This document shows, piece by piece, positions 14,880 through 23,503 of a stretch of DNA of 35,380 nt; the stretch's first letter is position 1, and each line of letters opens with the position of its first letter. Source of the DNA: Clostridia bacterium (GTDB taxonomy: Bacteria > Bacillota > Clostridia > UMGS1810). Position numbers and translations under genes: made by a program. Under the pieces are notes generated by a model. The model saw nothing but the letters and a program-made list of their open reading frames with translations. It did no database searches and was not told where the DNA came from. The DNA lies in contig JAFQHQ010000063.1 in the NCBI GenBank assembly GCA_017397885.1, positions 1 through 35,380 of the forward strand. Direction: 5' to 3'.

Positions 14880-16154
14880 TTATAAAAACTCTTTAACATA
14901 TTTTCGAAGACAGCCGGAAAGATAAAGTGAACCAAAAGCAAAAAGGACGTCATTCTCCCCTGCTTCCTCTTTGGCTTTTTCGAAAGCGGTTTCGGGATTT
15001 TGGTAATATTCACATTTTACACCGAGACTTTCAAACTCTCGCTTAAGTTCATCAGCAGGGGTTTCTCTGATGCCGGGAACAATGGTGAGAATCACCGAAT
15101 CGGTGTGTTTGGAAATGAGCGAGGCACTATTTCTCCAGTCTTTTTCACCAAGCATAGAAAAAAGAAAAACTCTTTTTTTGTTTGGATAATATGCCTCAAT
15201 ACTTTCCATGAGAGCTTTTACACCGTGACTGTTATGAGCACCGTCGAGCACTATTTCGGGCTTGGTGTCAAAACGCTCAAAACGGCATTTCCAAAAACTG
15301 TTTTTTAAACCTGCATTAATGTCCGTCTGCGACAAATCAATTTTTTTGGACAATGCTCTTGAGGCTTCAATGGCGCATATAGCATTACCAACCTGATAGG
15401 TACCGAGAAGCGAAAGCTCATATTTTTCGTTATCATATTCAAAGGTTGTACAGGGCAAAGAATATTCCACATTTTTTGCGTTGCACTTCGGTATAATGAG
15501 CTCTGATGATGTCTCATGACATCTCTCTTCTATTACGGCTGTGCATTCCTTCGCCATATCCGGGCTTATAACAACGGTTGAATTTTCTTTTATTGTGCCT
15601 GCCTTTTCGAAAGCGATTTTCTCCAAAGTGTCACCAAGAATTGCTGTGTGATCGAATCCTATGGGAGTTATCACGTTGAGCAGCGGAGTGTCGATTATAT
15701 TTGTAGCGTCAAATCTGCCGCCGAGACCAACCTCCAAAACAGTTATGTCGCATTTTTGTTCTTTAAAATATAAAAATGCCATTGCAGTGATAAATTCAAA
15801 TTCTATGGGATTTATGCCATCGCACACATCCATCACCCTGTTTGTGTAATGAACAAGGTCAGAATCTGAAATCATCTCGTTGTTTATACATATTCTTTCG
15901 CTGAAAAATTCAATATAAGGTGAGGTATAGTACCCCACCTTATATCCGTGATTTGTCAAAATATTTTTAATCATGTTGGAAACAGACCCCTTGCCGTTTG
16001 TGCCGGCAACATGAACAAATTTTTGCCCTTTTTGGGGATTACCAAGCCTTTCGAGCATAAGAGTTATGTTTGAAAGGCCTGCTTTTTTTCCAAACCGTGA
16101 CAGCGAATGAATATGGTCAATTGCTTCATTTGCACTTTTAACCAATTTACTCAC
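14880..16154 (-). CDS. folC: Folylpolyglutamate synthase / dihydrofolate synthase
   Basis: 424 residues. Family N-terminus IHSLSRFGKKAGLSNI, P-loop VAGTNGKGSVSN, SPYIEFFSERI, LEVGLGGRFDATNI, DHTAILGDTLEKIAFEKAG and LDGAHNSHGV. It joins glutamate to (dihydro)pteroate and extends polyglutamate tails. The start is GTG16154, two bases after the valS stop region. No strong ribosome site is visible, so translation probably depends on coupling to valS. The length matches the family. Confidence 0.95.
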   Translation of the reverse strand: MSKLVKSANEAIDHIHSLSRFGKKAGLSNITLMLERLGNPQKGQKFVHVAGTNGKGSVSNMIKNILTNHGYKVGYYTSPYIEFFSERICINNEMISDSDLVHYTNRVMDVCDGINPIEFEFITAMAFLYFKEQKCDITVLEVGLGGRFDATNIIDTPLLNVITPIGFDHTAILGDTLEKIAFEKAGTIKENSTVVISPDMAKECTAVIEERCHETSSELIIPKCNAKNVEYSLPCTTFEYDNEKYELSLLGTYQVGNAICAIEASRALSKKIDLSQTDINAGLKNSFWKCRFERFDTKPEIVLDGAHNSHGVKALMESIEAYYPNKKRVFLFSMLGEKDWRNSASLISKHTDSVILTIVPGIRETPADELKREFESLGVKCEYYQNPETAFEKAKEEAGENDVLFAFGSLYLSGCLRKYVKEFL

Positions 16155-16158
16155 CCTA

Positions 16159-18792
16159 TTATTTTAATTTTGCAAGACTTGCTTTAACTTCTTCAAGCAT
16201 TTTTGCATACTTTTCACCTTTGGCTTTTTCCTCTTCAACAACATGGGCAGGTGCTTTTGCAACAAAGCCTGCGTTGCCGAGTTTGCCTTCAACACGTTTG
16301 ATTTCGCCCTCTAAAGTTTTAAGTTCTTTTTCGAGACGCTCAATCTCTTTTTCACGGTCAACAAGCTCGTCGAGAGGAATGTAGATTGTTGCACCTTCAA
16401 CAACAACATTAACCGCATTTTCGTCAATGCCGTCTTTGGTGTCGGTTACAACAGTTTCGGAAGCGGATGCAAGCTTTTCGAAATATGTGCCTGTGCCTTC
16501 AAACACTGCTTTGTTTTCGGTAACAATTATGAGTTTTGCCTTTTTGGAAGGAACAACATTCATCTGTGAACGGATGTTTCTCACGCTTCTGATAGCATCC
16601 ATAACAATACCCATTCTCTTTTCATCAGCTTCAAAGGAAAGTGATTCATCATATGTGGGCCATGCACTGATCATGATGCTTTCTTCGCCTGTGGGAAGAC
16701 CGGAGAAAATTTCTTCGGTGATGAAGGGCATGAAGGGATGAAGAAGCTTTAATGCACCAATGAGAACAAAGCTTAATACATTCTGAGCAACGGAATCGGC
16801 ACCGTCAGCTTCGTAGAGACGGGGTTTAACAAGCTCGATATACCAGTCGCAGTATTTATCCCAGATGAAGTCATAGAGCTTGGAAACTGCAACACCAAGT
16901 TCGTATTTGTCGAGATTTTCGGTAACTTCTTTAACAAGGTTGTTATATTCCGAAAGTATCCATTTGTCTTCAAGTTTAAGCTCGGATACATCGGGAAGCT
17001 TGATTTCGTCAATGGAAAGATTCATCATAAGGAATCTTGAAGCATTCCAGATTTTGTTTGCAAAGTTACGGCTGGCTTCAACTCTTTCGGTGTAGAAACG
17101 CATATCGTTTCCGGGAGAGTTTCCTGTTGCAAGAGTGAAACGGAGAGCATCGGCACCGTATTCGGAAATAATTTCGAGAGGATCGATACCGTTTCCGAGA
17201 GATTTACTCATTTTCCTGCCCTGACTGTCACGAACAAGACCGTGAATGAACACCTTGTCAAAGGGAACCTGACCTGTATGCTCAAGACCGGAGAACATCA
17301 TTCTCATTACCCAGAAAGGAATGATATCATAACCTGTTACAAGCACGCTTGTGGGATAGAAATATTCCATTTCGGGAGTTTTATCGGGCCAGCCGAGTGT
17401 TGAGAAAGGCCAAAGAGCCGAGCTGAACCAGGTATCCAATGTGTCGGGATCCTGACGCATGGGTTTGCCGCACTTGGGGCAAACGGCACTGTCTTCTTTT
17501 GTAACAACCATTTCGTTGCAGTCGTCACAATAGAACGCAGGAATTCTGTGTCCCCACCAGAGCTGACGGGAAATACACCAGTCACGGATATTTTCGAGCC
17601 AGTGGAAATATATTTTTTCGAAATGTTCGGGAATAAACTCGGTTTCGTCATTTTTAACCGCATCAATTGCAGGTTTTGCAAGGGGTTCCATTTTAACGAA
17701 CCACTGTTTTGAAATGATGGGTTCAACTGTGGTACCGCAACGGTAGCATTCACCAACATTGTGGGTGTGATCTTCAATCTTTAAAAGAAGTCCCATTTCT
17801 TCGAGATCTTTGATCATTTCTTTGCGGCATTCATATCTGTCCATGCCTTCATATTTACCGGCATAGGAGTTCATTGTTGCATCGTCATTCATAACCTTGA
17901 TCTGTTCGAGGTTATGACGAAGACCAACTTCAAAGTCGTTGGGGTCGTGAGCAGGAGTGATTTTAACACAGCCTGTACCAAACTCTTTGTCAACATATTC
18001 ATCGGCAATGACGGGGATTTCTCTGCCAACGAGAGGAAGAATGAGAGTTTTGCCCACAAGAGACGCATATCTTTCGTCTTCGGGGTTAACTGCAACAGCA
18101 GTATCACCAAAAAGTGTTTCGGGACGGGTTGTTGCAATAACAACAAAATCGTCGGAATCTTTCACATTATATTTGATATGCCAAAAATGGCCGGGCTGTT
18201 CTGCATGATCAACTTCGGCATCGGAAAGAGCCGTGATACAGTGAGGACACCAGTTAATTATGCGGCTTCCCTGATAGATGAGACCCTTTTCGTAGAGGTT
18301 GACAAAAACCTCTTTAACAGCCTTGGAGCAACCTTCGTCCATGGTGAATCTTTCTCTGTCCCAGTCACAGGAAGAACCGATTTTTTTGAGCTGATTGATA
18401 ATACGGCTACCGTATTTTTCTTTCCACTGCCAAACTCTTTCGAGGAATTTTTCTCTGCCGAGGTCATAGCGGGTAAGACCTTCATTAACACGAAGCTCTT
18501 CTTCAACCTTAATCTGAGTTGCGATGCCGGCATGGTCTGTTCCGGGAACCCAGAGTGTGGAATAGCCCTGCATTCTCTTGTAACGGATGAGAATATCCTG
18601 CAGTGTTTCATCGAGGGCATGTCCCATGTGAAGCTGACCTGTAACGTTTGGGGGTGGAATTACAATTGTAAATGGTTTTTTTGTTTTATCGATTTCGGCA
18701 TGAAAATATTTCTTTTCAACCCAATTTGAATAGATTCTGTCTTCTACTTCTGAAGGGTTGTAAGTTTTTGCCAGTTCCTTTTTTGTACTCAT
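16159..18792 (-). CDS. valS: Valyl-tRNA synthetase
   Basis: 877 residues, full length. The class I HIGH-type motif [17 protein letters not shown] lies near residue 47, the editing domain has [17 protein letters not shown], and the KMSKS motif is [15 protein letters not shown] zinc-binding pair (CDDCNE..CPKCGK) lies in the middle. The C-terminal 65 residues form the coiled-coil arm typical of ValS ([19 protein letters not shown]). AAGGAG precedes the ATG. No T-box leader is present, because the gene sits inside an operon behind pfkA. Confidence 0.98.
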   Translation of the reverse strand: MSTKKELAKTYNPSEVEDRIYSNWVEKKYFHAEIDKTKKPFTIVIPPPNVTGQLHMGHALDETLQDILIRYKRMQGYSTLWVPGTDHAGIATQIKVEEELRVNEGLTRYDLGREKFLERVWQWKEKYGSRIINQLKKIGSSCDWDRERFTMDEGCSKAVKEVFVNLYEKGLIYQGSRIINWCPHCITALSDAEVDHAEQPGHFWHIKYNVKDSDDFVVIATTRPETLFGDTAVAVNPEDERYASLVGKTLILPLVGREIPVIADEYVDKEFGTGCVKITPAHDPNDFEVGLRHNLEQIKVMNDDATMNSYAGKYEGMDRYECRKEMIKDLEEMGLLLKIEDHTHNVGECYRCGTTVEPIISKQWFVKMEPLAKPAIDAVKNDETEFIPEHFEKIYFHWLENIRDWCISRQLWWGHRIPAFYCDDCNEMVVTKEDSAVCPKCGKPMRQDPDTLDTWFSSALWPFSTLGWPDKTPEMEYFYPTSVLVTGYDIIPFWVMRMMFSGLEHTGQVPFDKVFIHGLVRDSQGRKMSKSLGNGIDPLEIISEYGADALRFTLATGNSPGNDMRFYTERVEASRNFANKIWNASRFLMMNLSIDEIKLPDVSELKLEDKWILSEYNNLVKEVTENLDKYELGVAVSKLYDFIWDKYCDWYIELVKPRLYEADGADSVAQNVLSFVLIGALKLLHPFMPFITEEIFSGLPTGEESIMISAWPTYDESLSFEADEKRMGIVMDAIRSVRNIRSQMNVVPSKKAKLIIVTENKAVFEGTGTYFEKLASASETVVTDTKDGIDENAVNVVVEGATIYIPLDELVDREKEIERLEKELKTLEGEIKRVEGKLGNAGFVAKAPAHVVEEEKAKGEKYAKMLEEVKASLAKLK

Positions 18793-18812
18793 AAAAATTT
18801 ATCTCCTTAAGT

Positions 18813-18998
18813 TTATTTCTCTGTTAAAGCCAGAATTATCACTGCCGCAAGAACAAATGCAAAGCCAATGAGTTTAAACAGCACAATCTGTTTTTCGCAG
18901 GCCCCGTCCTTATTTTTGGAAAACGCCTCCGAAACAGGCTTGGCGCCAAAAGTAAAAAATGCACCGATTGCAAGCAAAATGTATGATAAAATGTTCAC
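18813..18998 (-). CDS. Small two-helix membrane protein, unknown function
   Basis: 61 residues with two hydrophobic segments (residues ~3-19 and ~40-58) separated by a charged loop, SEAFSKNKDGACEKQ. The start is GTG18998 with GAGG nine bases upstream. It lies 11 bases after the pfkA stop and 20 bases before valS, so it is probably translated within this operon. I do not recognise a family. The position of the helices and the ribosome site support a real gene, but no homology has been checked. Confidence 0.6.
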   Translation of the reverse strand: MNILSYILLAIGAFFTFGAKPVSEAFSKNKDGACEKQIVLFKLIGFAFVLAAVIILALTEK

Positions 18999-19009
18999 TG
19001 CTTCTCGCC

Positions 19010-20017
19010 TCAGTTCTGACCAACGTTATTTATACTTCTTGAAAGATAGCCAATGAGGTTATAATCTTTTTCGCAAATTGTTTTCTTCATTGCAAGACCT
19101 TCGTCAATATCAACATCGGAAATCTTGCCGTTTTTGATAATTACAACTCTGTTTGATTTGCCTTGAGCAAGAAGATCAATTGCTCTCATGCCCATTTGAG
19201 CCGCAACAACACGGTCTTTGATGGTGGGGCTTCCGCCACGCTGAATGTGACCGAGAACCGTTGCTCTTGTTTCAACCTCGGTGCATTCTTCAATCATTTC
19301 GGCAAGCTCCTGAGAGCCTCCAACACCTTCGGCAATAATAACAATATGATGCTTTTTGCCGACTGACTGAGCAGCCTTGATGTCTTCAACAATACGATTA
19401 ACAAGTTGCACTCTCGGACAGTTTTTATCTTTTTCGGGAACAAGCACCATTTCGGCACCGGTTGCAAGAGCAACCTCAATTGCAATGTAGCCTGCATTTC
19501 TGCCCATAACCTCAATGAGAGAGCATCTCTGATGGCTTGTTGCAGTATCCCTGATTTTGTCCACCGCTTCCATAGCAGTATTAAGTGCTGTATCATATCC
19601 AATTGTATATTCGGTGCACGAAATGTCGTTATCTATTGTGCCGGGGATGCCGATGGTGGGGATTCCCTGCTCACAAAGCTTTTGTGCACCCCTGAAAGAA
19701 CCGTCACCGCCAATGACTATAAGTGCGTCGAGACCGTAATCCTTGGCAATTTTTGCCGCACTTTCTATGCCTTCGGGAGTAGCAAAGGCTTTACTTCGAG
19801 CCGTCTGAAGTATTGTGCCGCCACGCTGAATGAGATCGCTGACACTTGCGGCGGTAAGTTCAACAAACTCACCTCTCAAAAGACCGTGATAACCTCTTTC
19901 GACACCGACCATTTCAAAGCCTTGTGAAAGACCGTATCTGACAATCGATCGGATTGCGGCATTCATGCCGGGAGCATCTCCTCCGCTGGTAAGCACACCA
20001 ATTTTTCTGAGTTCCAT
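19010..20017 (-). CDS. pfkA: ATP-dependent 6-phosphofructokinase
   Basis: 335 residues. GVLTSGGDAPGMNAAIRSIV (ATP site), GGDGSFRGAQKL, PGTIDNDIS with the catalytic Asp, EVMGRNAGYIA and HIQRGGSPT are all present. It commits fructose-6-phosphate to glycolysis. The Gly of GGDG after the first GG supports ATP rather than pyrophosphate as donor. GGAGG precedes the ATG by seven bases. It is the first gene of the pfkA-small protein-valS-folC unit. Confidence 0.96.
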   Translation of the reverse strand: MELRKIGVLTSGGDAPGMNAAIRSIVRYGLSQGFEMVGVERGYHGLLRGEFVELTAASVSDLIQRGGTILQTARSKAFATPEGIESAAKIAKDYGLDALIVIGGDGSFRGAQKLCEQGIPTIGIPGTIDNDISCTEYTIGYDTALNTAMEAVDKIRDTATSHQRCSLIEVMGRNAGYIAIEVALATGAEMVLVPEKDKNCPRVQLVNRIVEDIKAAQSVGKKHHIVIIAEGVGGSQELAEMIEECTEVETRATVLGHIQRGGSPTIKDRVVAAQMGMRAIDLLAQGKSNRVVIIKNGKISDVDIDEGLAMKKTICEKDYNLIGYLSRSINNVGQN

Positions 20018-20110
20018 ATTTTTGCCTCCAATATATTAAATGTGATTTTTAACTGTTGCTTGTATGCATAAAAGCATTCAGACAAGATTATATAACTCCA
20101 AAATACATAC

Positions 20111-20138
20111 ATTATATAATATATAACATTTTTTGCAA
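20111..20138 (-). promoter_or_regulatory. Probable sigma-A promoter of the pfkA operon
   Basis: Minus strand: TTGCAA (20133-20138), 16-bp spacer, TATAAT (rc of 20111-20116). A second AT-rich -10-like box lies nearer the gene. The divergent intergenic stretch 20139-20247 shows no other element. Confidence 0.55.
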
Positions 20139-20247
20139 AAAATCAAGTATTATTACATTTTTTAGGTTAGTTATTCCAATTTTTAATATAATGATGCTCT
20201 CAATTTGTTTAATTAAAAATATTAATTAATCAATATGTGCATAATGT

Positions 20248-20276
20248 TTGACAAAATGCGACTGTAATGTTACAAT
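20248..20276 (+). promoter_or_regulatory. Sigma-A promoter of the PlsC-like/PAP2 pair
   Basis: TTGACA (20248-20253), 17-bp spacer, TACAAT (20271-20276). The predicted start at about 20283 leaves only ~12 bases before ATG20295 and excludes its weak ribosome site. This favours the TTG start at 20328. Confidence 0.78.
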
Positions 20277-20327
20277 AGAAAGGTATTTATAAAAATGCAC
20301 AAAACCAAAACCTTGGAGGACACTCCC

Positions 20328-21113
20328 TTGAAAAAATCCGGTCGCAGATTCGGTTTTCTGTTTAGATTTTTAAAAGCAGTGATAAAACCGTTTTACCCTA
20401 AATATGAGCTCATGGGTCTCGAAAACATACCTGACGAGCCTTGTATTATTGTTGCCAACCACACCCAAATGTATAGCCCCATAGTGTGCGAACTGTATTT
20501 GCCCGATAATTTTGTCACTTGGTGTGCCGGGGAAATGACAAAGCTCAAAGAAGTTCCCGCATATGCTTTTAAAGATTTCTGGTCACAGAAAAAACCTTCG
20601 GTCAGATGGCTTTTTAAAATCGCTTCATATCTTATTGCCCCGCTTTCGGTGCTTGTTTTCAACAATGCACGCACAATCCCCGTTTTTCGTGACAATCGAA
20701 TTATCACCACATTTAAACTTTCACTTTCTGCCGTTCAAGACGGCAAAAGCCTTGTGATTTTTCCGGAACACGATGAAGCACACAACAATATCGTTGCACG
20801 GTTCAGCACAAAATTTACCGACATAGCAAGGATGCATTTTAAAAATAGCGGTAAAAGACTTTCGTTTGTTCCGACCTATGTTGCACCAAATCTCAAAAAA
20901 ATGTATTTCGGAAATCCGATAGTTTATGACGAAACAAACGAAAAAAACAAGGAACGTAACCGCATATGTGATTATCTGATGGATGAAATCACCAAAATTG
21001 CAACTTCGCTTCCCAAGCATACCGTGGTTCCCTACAGAAACATTTCAAAAAAATACTATCCAAAAAATACCGATGAAAAAGAGGTGGTGCAAAATGGCAA
21101 AAACAAAGTATGA
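20328..21113 (+). CDS. PlsC-like acyltransferase with a non-canonical HX4D motif
   Basis: 261 residues from TTG20328, which has GGAGG eight bases upstream. ATG20295 in the same frame would give 272 residues but has a poorer site. The acyltransferase fold shows IIVANHTQMYSP, where the catalytic HX4D would place Asp six residues on; here that residue is Ser. The second family block appears as VIFPEHDEAHN in place of FPEGTR. It probably belongs to a separate clade of the lysophosphatidate acyltransferase superfamily acting on membrane lipids. The gene overlaps the next one by 20 bases, so the two proteins probably work in one pathway. Confidence 0.8.
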   Translation: MKKSGRRFGFLFRFLKAVIKPFYPKYELMGLENIPDEPCIIVANHTQMYSPIVCELYLPDNFVTWCAGEMTKLKEVPAYAFKDFWSQKKPSVRWLFKIASYLIAPLSVLVFNNARTIPVFRDNRIITTFKLSLSAVQDGKSLVIFPEHDEAHNNIVARFSTKFTDIARMHFKNSGKRLSFVPTYVAPNLKKMYFGNPIVYDETNEKNKERNRICDYLMDEITKIATSLPKHTVVPYRNISKKYYPKNTDEKEVVQNGKNKV

Positions 21114-21780
21114 TTACAGCGGATTCAGACTTTCAAAGCTTCGTGATCCGCGTTTTTCGCACTTTTTGCTTCTGCTTGGTTGGCTTGGGTATTTTCTCAT
21201 GTATTTTCTCACCGAAAACCTTATTGCTGTTGAAAACTGTCATCCGGTGCACTGCAGTATAGACGACATGATTCCATTTTGTGAATGGTTTGTAATTCCA
21301 TATGTCGGATGGTATTTTCTAATTATATTTTCGCTGTTGTGGTTTGCGTTTTACAACGTTGAAAATTTCAAAAGACTTCAGATTTTTATCATTGTCACCC
21401 AAATTATTGCAACTGTTGTATACATAGTCTACCCCACACGTCAGGACTTAAGACCCGACACACTTCCGTCGGACAATCTGCTTGCGGGTCTGGTGGGACT
21501 TTTGTATTCTGCTGACACAAACACCGGTGTATGCCCGTCACTTCACTGTGCCTATTCAATAGGAATTGCTTCGATGTGGCTGAAAGAGAGAAACGCCTCG
21601 GTGTTGCTAAAAAGCTTTATTGTTATTTTTGTTGTTTTGGTTTGCCTTTCAACCATGTTCATAAAACAACACTCTGCCGTTGATTTCTTCGCTTCGATTC
21701 CGGTATGCATTGTTGCGGAATATATCTCGTGCAAAGGATATTACAAAAAGCGGTTCGGGAAGTTAAGAATTAAGCACTAA
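21094..21780 (+). CDS. PAP2-superfamily membrane phosphatase / phosphotransferase
   Basis: 228 residues from ATG21094, with GAGGTGG upstream; longer readings into the previous gene are out-of-frame shadow. About six hydrophobic segments. The PAP2 motifs are partial but clear: CPSLHCAYS (SGH-like) and KQHSAVDFFA (the final catalytic His-Asp block). The form resembles the PAP2_3/inositolphosphotransferase type more than classical PAP2. Joined to an acyltransferase, it likely remodels or dephosphorylates a lipid at the membrane. The substrate is unknown. Confidence 0.82.
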   Translation: MAKTKYDYSGFRLSKLRDPRFSHFLLLLGWLGYFLMYFLTENLIAVENCHPVHCSIDDMIPFCEWFVIPYVGWYFLIIFSLLWFAFYNVENFKRLQIFIIVTQIIATVVYIVYPTRQDLRPDTLPSDNLLAGLVGLLYSADTNTGVCPSLHCAYSIGIASMWLKERNASVLLKSFIVIFVVLVCLSTMFIKQHSAVDFFASIPVCIVAEYISCKGYYKKRFGKLRIKH

Positions 21781-21820
21781 AATATTTGAAAAAATTGTCA
21801 AAAATTGAAGATAAGAAGTC

Positions 21821-21863
21821 AAAACCCCCCATTTTCCGTCAAAGGAAAGTGAGGGGTTTTCTT
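21821..21863 (+). terminator. Terminator after the PAP2 gene, overlapping the spoIIA promoter
   Basis: Arms AAAACCCC (21821-21828) and GGGGTTTT (21853-21860), with an inner TTTCC/GGAAA helix. The U-tract (TTTTCTT) is short. Confidence 0.75.
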
Positions 21864-21867
21864 GAAT
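21841..21867 (+). promoter_or_regulatory. Sigma-H-like promoter of the spoIIA operon
   Basis: AAAGGAAAG (21841-21849) fits the sigma-H -35 box (AGGA core). After an 11-base spacer, CTTGAAT (21861-21867) fits the -10 box (GAAT core). Sigma-H drives spoIIA in Bacillus and Clostridium. Both boxes fall in or next to the 3' arm of the upstream terminator hairpin. Confidence 0.55.
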
Positions 21868-21918
21868 TTATAGACAGAAAACAATTATGTCATGCACAAT
21901 ATTACGGAGGAACCAAAA

Positions 21919-22251
21919 ATGAAACTTACATTTTCCAGCGAAAAAAACGCAACAGTCATGAAAATCTGCGGTGAAATAGACCACAGATATGCAATTCAAA
22001 TACGCAACGAGGCGGACAAAAAAATCGTCACCTATCCCGACAAAAAATTTGTTATTGATTTATCAGAGGTATCTTTTATGGACAGCTCGGGAATAGGAGT
22101 TATCATAGGGCGCTACAAACTCATAAAAAGCTTTGGCGGAGAGATTGCAATTTCAGGGGTAAACAGTGCTGTTGGCAAAATCCTTGAAATGTCCGGAATC
22201 AAAAAAATCATACCACTTTTTGATACAGTGGAAGACGCCGTCAATAATTGA
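21919..22251 (+). CDS. spoIIAA: Anti-sigma-F factor antagonist SpoIIAA
   Basis: 110 residues from ATG21919, with GGAGG eight bases upstream; nine earlier codons are in frame but precede that site. STAS domain with the phosphorylated serine in MDSSGIGVIIGRY. When unphosphorylated it binds SpoIIAB and frees sigma-F in the forespore. It is first in the operon, 32 bases before spoIIAB. Confidence 0.95.
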   Translation: MKLTFSSEKNATVMKICGEIDHRYAIQIRNEADKKIVTYPDKKFVIDLSEVSFMDSSGIGVIIGRYKLIKSFGGEIAISGVNSAVGKILEMSGIKKIIPLFDTVEDAVNN

Positions 22252-22283
22252 TAAAACACAAATGAACAAAGAAAGGATAAACT

Positions 22284-22721
22284 ATGAACTATTCAAACAC
22301 AATTAAAACAAGTTTTATTTCAATTCCCGAAAACGAAAGCCTCGCAAGGGTTATTTGCGCGTCGTTCATTTCTCAGCTTGATCCTACAATTGAAGAACTG
22401 ACCGATGTTAAAACAGCAGTTTCAGAAGCTGTGACGAACTCCATTGTTCACGGATATTCGAGCAAGGGTAACGGCATGATTTTTATGGACTGCACAATTG
22501 AAAACGAATGTTTTACCGTGGAAATTAAAGACAACGGTAAAGGTATTGAAGACATTGAAAAAGCCATGGAACCAATGTATACAAGTTGTCCCGAAGCTGA
22601 GCGCTCGGGCATGGGATTCACCGTTATGGAAACATTTATGGATTCGGTGAAAGTAAATTCCGTGGTTGGTGTCGGAACAAAAGTTACCATGAAAAAAGTC
22701 ATAAAAAGCAAGCTTTTGTGA
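22284..22721 (+). CDS. spoIIAB: Anti-sigma-F factor / serine kinase SpoIIAB
   Basis: 145 residues with a GHKL ATPase fold: VSEAVTNSIVHGY (N box), EIKDNGKGIED (G1) and SGMGFTVMETFMD (G2). It holds sigma-F inactive and phosphorylates SpoIIAA. AAAGGA precedes the ATG by six bases. Ten bases separate its stop from the sigF start. Confidence 0.96.
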   Translation: MNYSNTIKTSFISIPENESLARVICASFISQLDPTIEELTDVKTAVSEAVTNSIVHGYSSKGNGMIFMDCTIENECFTVEIKDNGKGIEDIEKAMEPMYTSCPEAERSGMGFTVMETFMDSVKVNSVVGVGTKVTMKKVIKSKLL

Positions 22722-22731
22722 GGATATAACA

Positions 22732-23445
22732 TTGAATAATACATATCATCTTATTGCTCTTGCGCATGCCGGCGACAAAGATGCAGAAAAACAACTCATT
22801 GCCGACAACATTGCTCTTGTGCACAGTTGTGTGAAAAAGCTCATAAGAAGCGGATATGAATATGACGATCTTTTGCAGGTGGGAAGTATTGGTCTTATGA
22901 AGGCATTACGAAGATTCGACACCTCCCTCGGTCTTCGGCTTTCCACCTATGCAGTTCCTGTAATCATGGGCGAAATAAAAAGATTTATGCGTGATGATTC
23001 TGCCATAAAAGTGAGTCGACCGTTAAAAGAACTGTGGATAAAAGCAGTTCATGCCAGAGAAGAACTCTCAAAAGAAAACTGCGAAGAGCCAACCGTCGGA
23101 CAAATTGCCAAAAGACTCGGTACTGATGTTGCAAAGCTCAATCTTGCAATGGAGGCATGCATGCCCTGCGAATCATTTTGGCAAAAAGCAGGAAATGATA
23201 CGAATGGTGAACTTACAATTGCCGACACAATTAAAGACAAATTTTCCATAGATACAGAGCTCGAAAAAATCGCTTTAAAAAATGCCATTTCAAATCTTGA
23301 CACAAGAGAGAAAAAAATAATTCTGCTCAGATATTTCAGAGGGAAAACCCAGACCGAAGTGTCACGCATAATCGGAGTGTCTCAAGTTCAGATTTCCCGC
23401 ATTGAGAAAAAGGTTCTCAACTCACTAAAAGAATACTTGAATTAG
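22732..23445 (+). CDS. sigF: Forespore RNA polymerase sigma factor SigF
   Basis: 237 residues from TTG22732 with AGGA upstream. Region 2 shows YEYDDLLQVGSIGLMKALRR and LRLSTYAVPVIMGEIKRFMR; region 3 has VSRPLKELW. Region 4 has the helix-turn-helix KTQTEVSRIIGVSQVQISR followed by IEKKVL. The order spoIIAA-spoIIAB-sigF is diagnostic. SigF is the first forespore-specific sigma factor, so the organism is, or descends from, an endospore former. Confidence 0.97.
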   Translation: MNNTYHLIALAHAGDKDAEKQLIADNIALVHSCVKKLIRSGYEYDDLLQVGSIGLMKALRRFDTSLGLRLSTYAVPVIMGEIKRFMRDDSAIKVSRPLKELWIKAVHAREELSKENCEEPTVGQIAKRLGTDVAKLNLAMEACMPCESFWQKAGNDTNGELTIADTIKDKFSIDTELEKIALKNAISNLDTREKKIILLRYFRGKTQTEVSRIIGVSQVQISRIEKKVLNSLKEYLN

Positions 23446-23465
23446 GTTTCAGTTTTAATTTTACG

Positions 23466-23503
23466 GTCATAACGACTATCACTTTAGTGTTTGTCGTTAT
23501 GAC
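23466..23503. terminator. Long perfect hairpin between convergent sigF and MATE genes
   Basis: GTCATAACGAC (23466-23476) pairs with GTCGTTATGAC (23493-23503), with an inner CACT/AGTG helix. It contains the MATE stop codon. Neither side has a real U-tract, so a factor-independent terminator role is uncertain. It may shield convergent transcripts at their 3' ends. Confidence 0.5.

Noticed and set aside
17914-18729. Long plus-strand open frame opposite valS
   Set aside because: It is the antisense shadow of a highly conserved gene, with no ribosome site or recognisable protein features.
19406-19927. Plus-strand open frame opposite pfkA
   Set aside because: Antisense shadow of pfkA; no independent support.
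16159-20140. T-box leader for valS
   Set aside because: valS lies 20 bases behind another operon gene, and no specifier or T-box sequence is visible before it.
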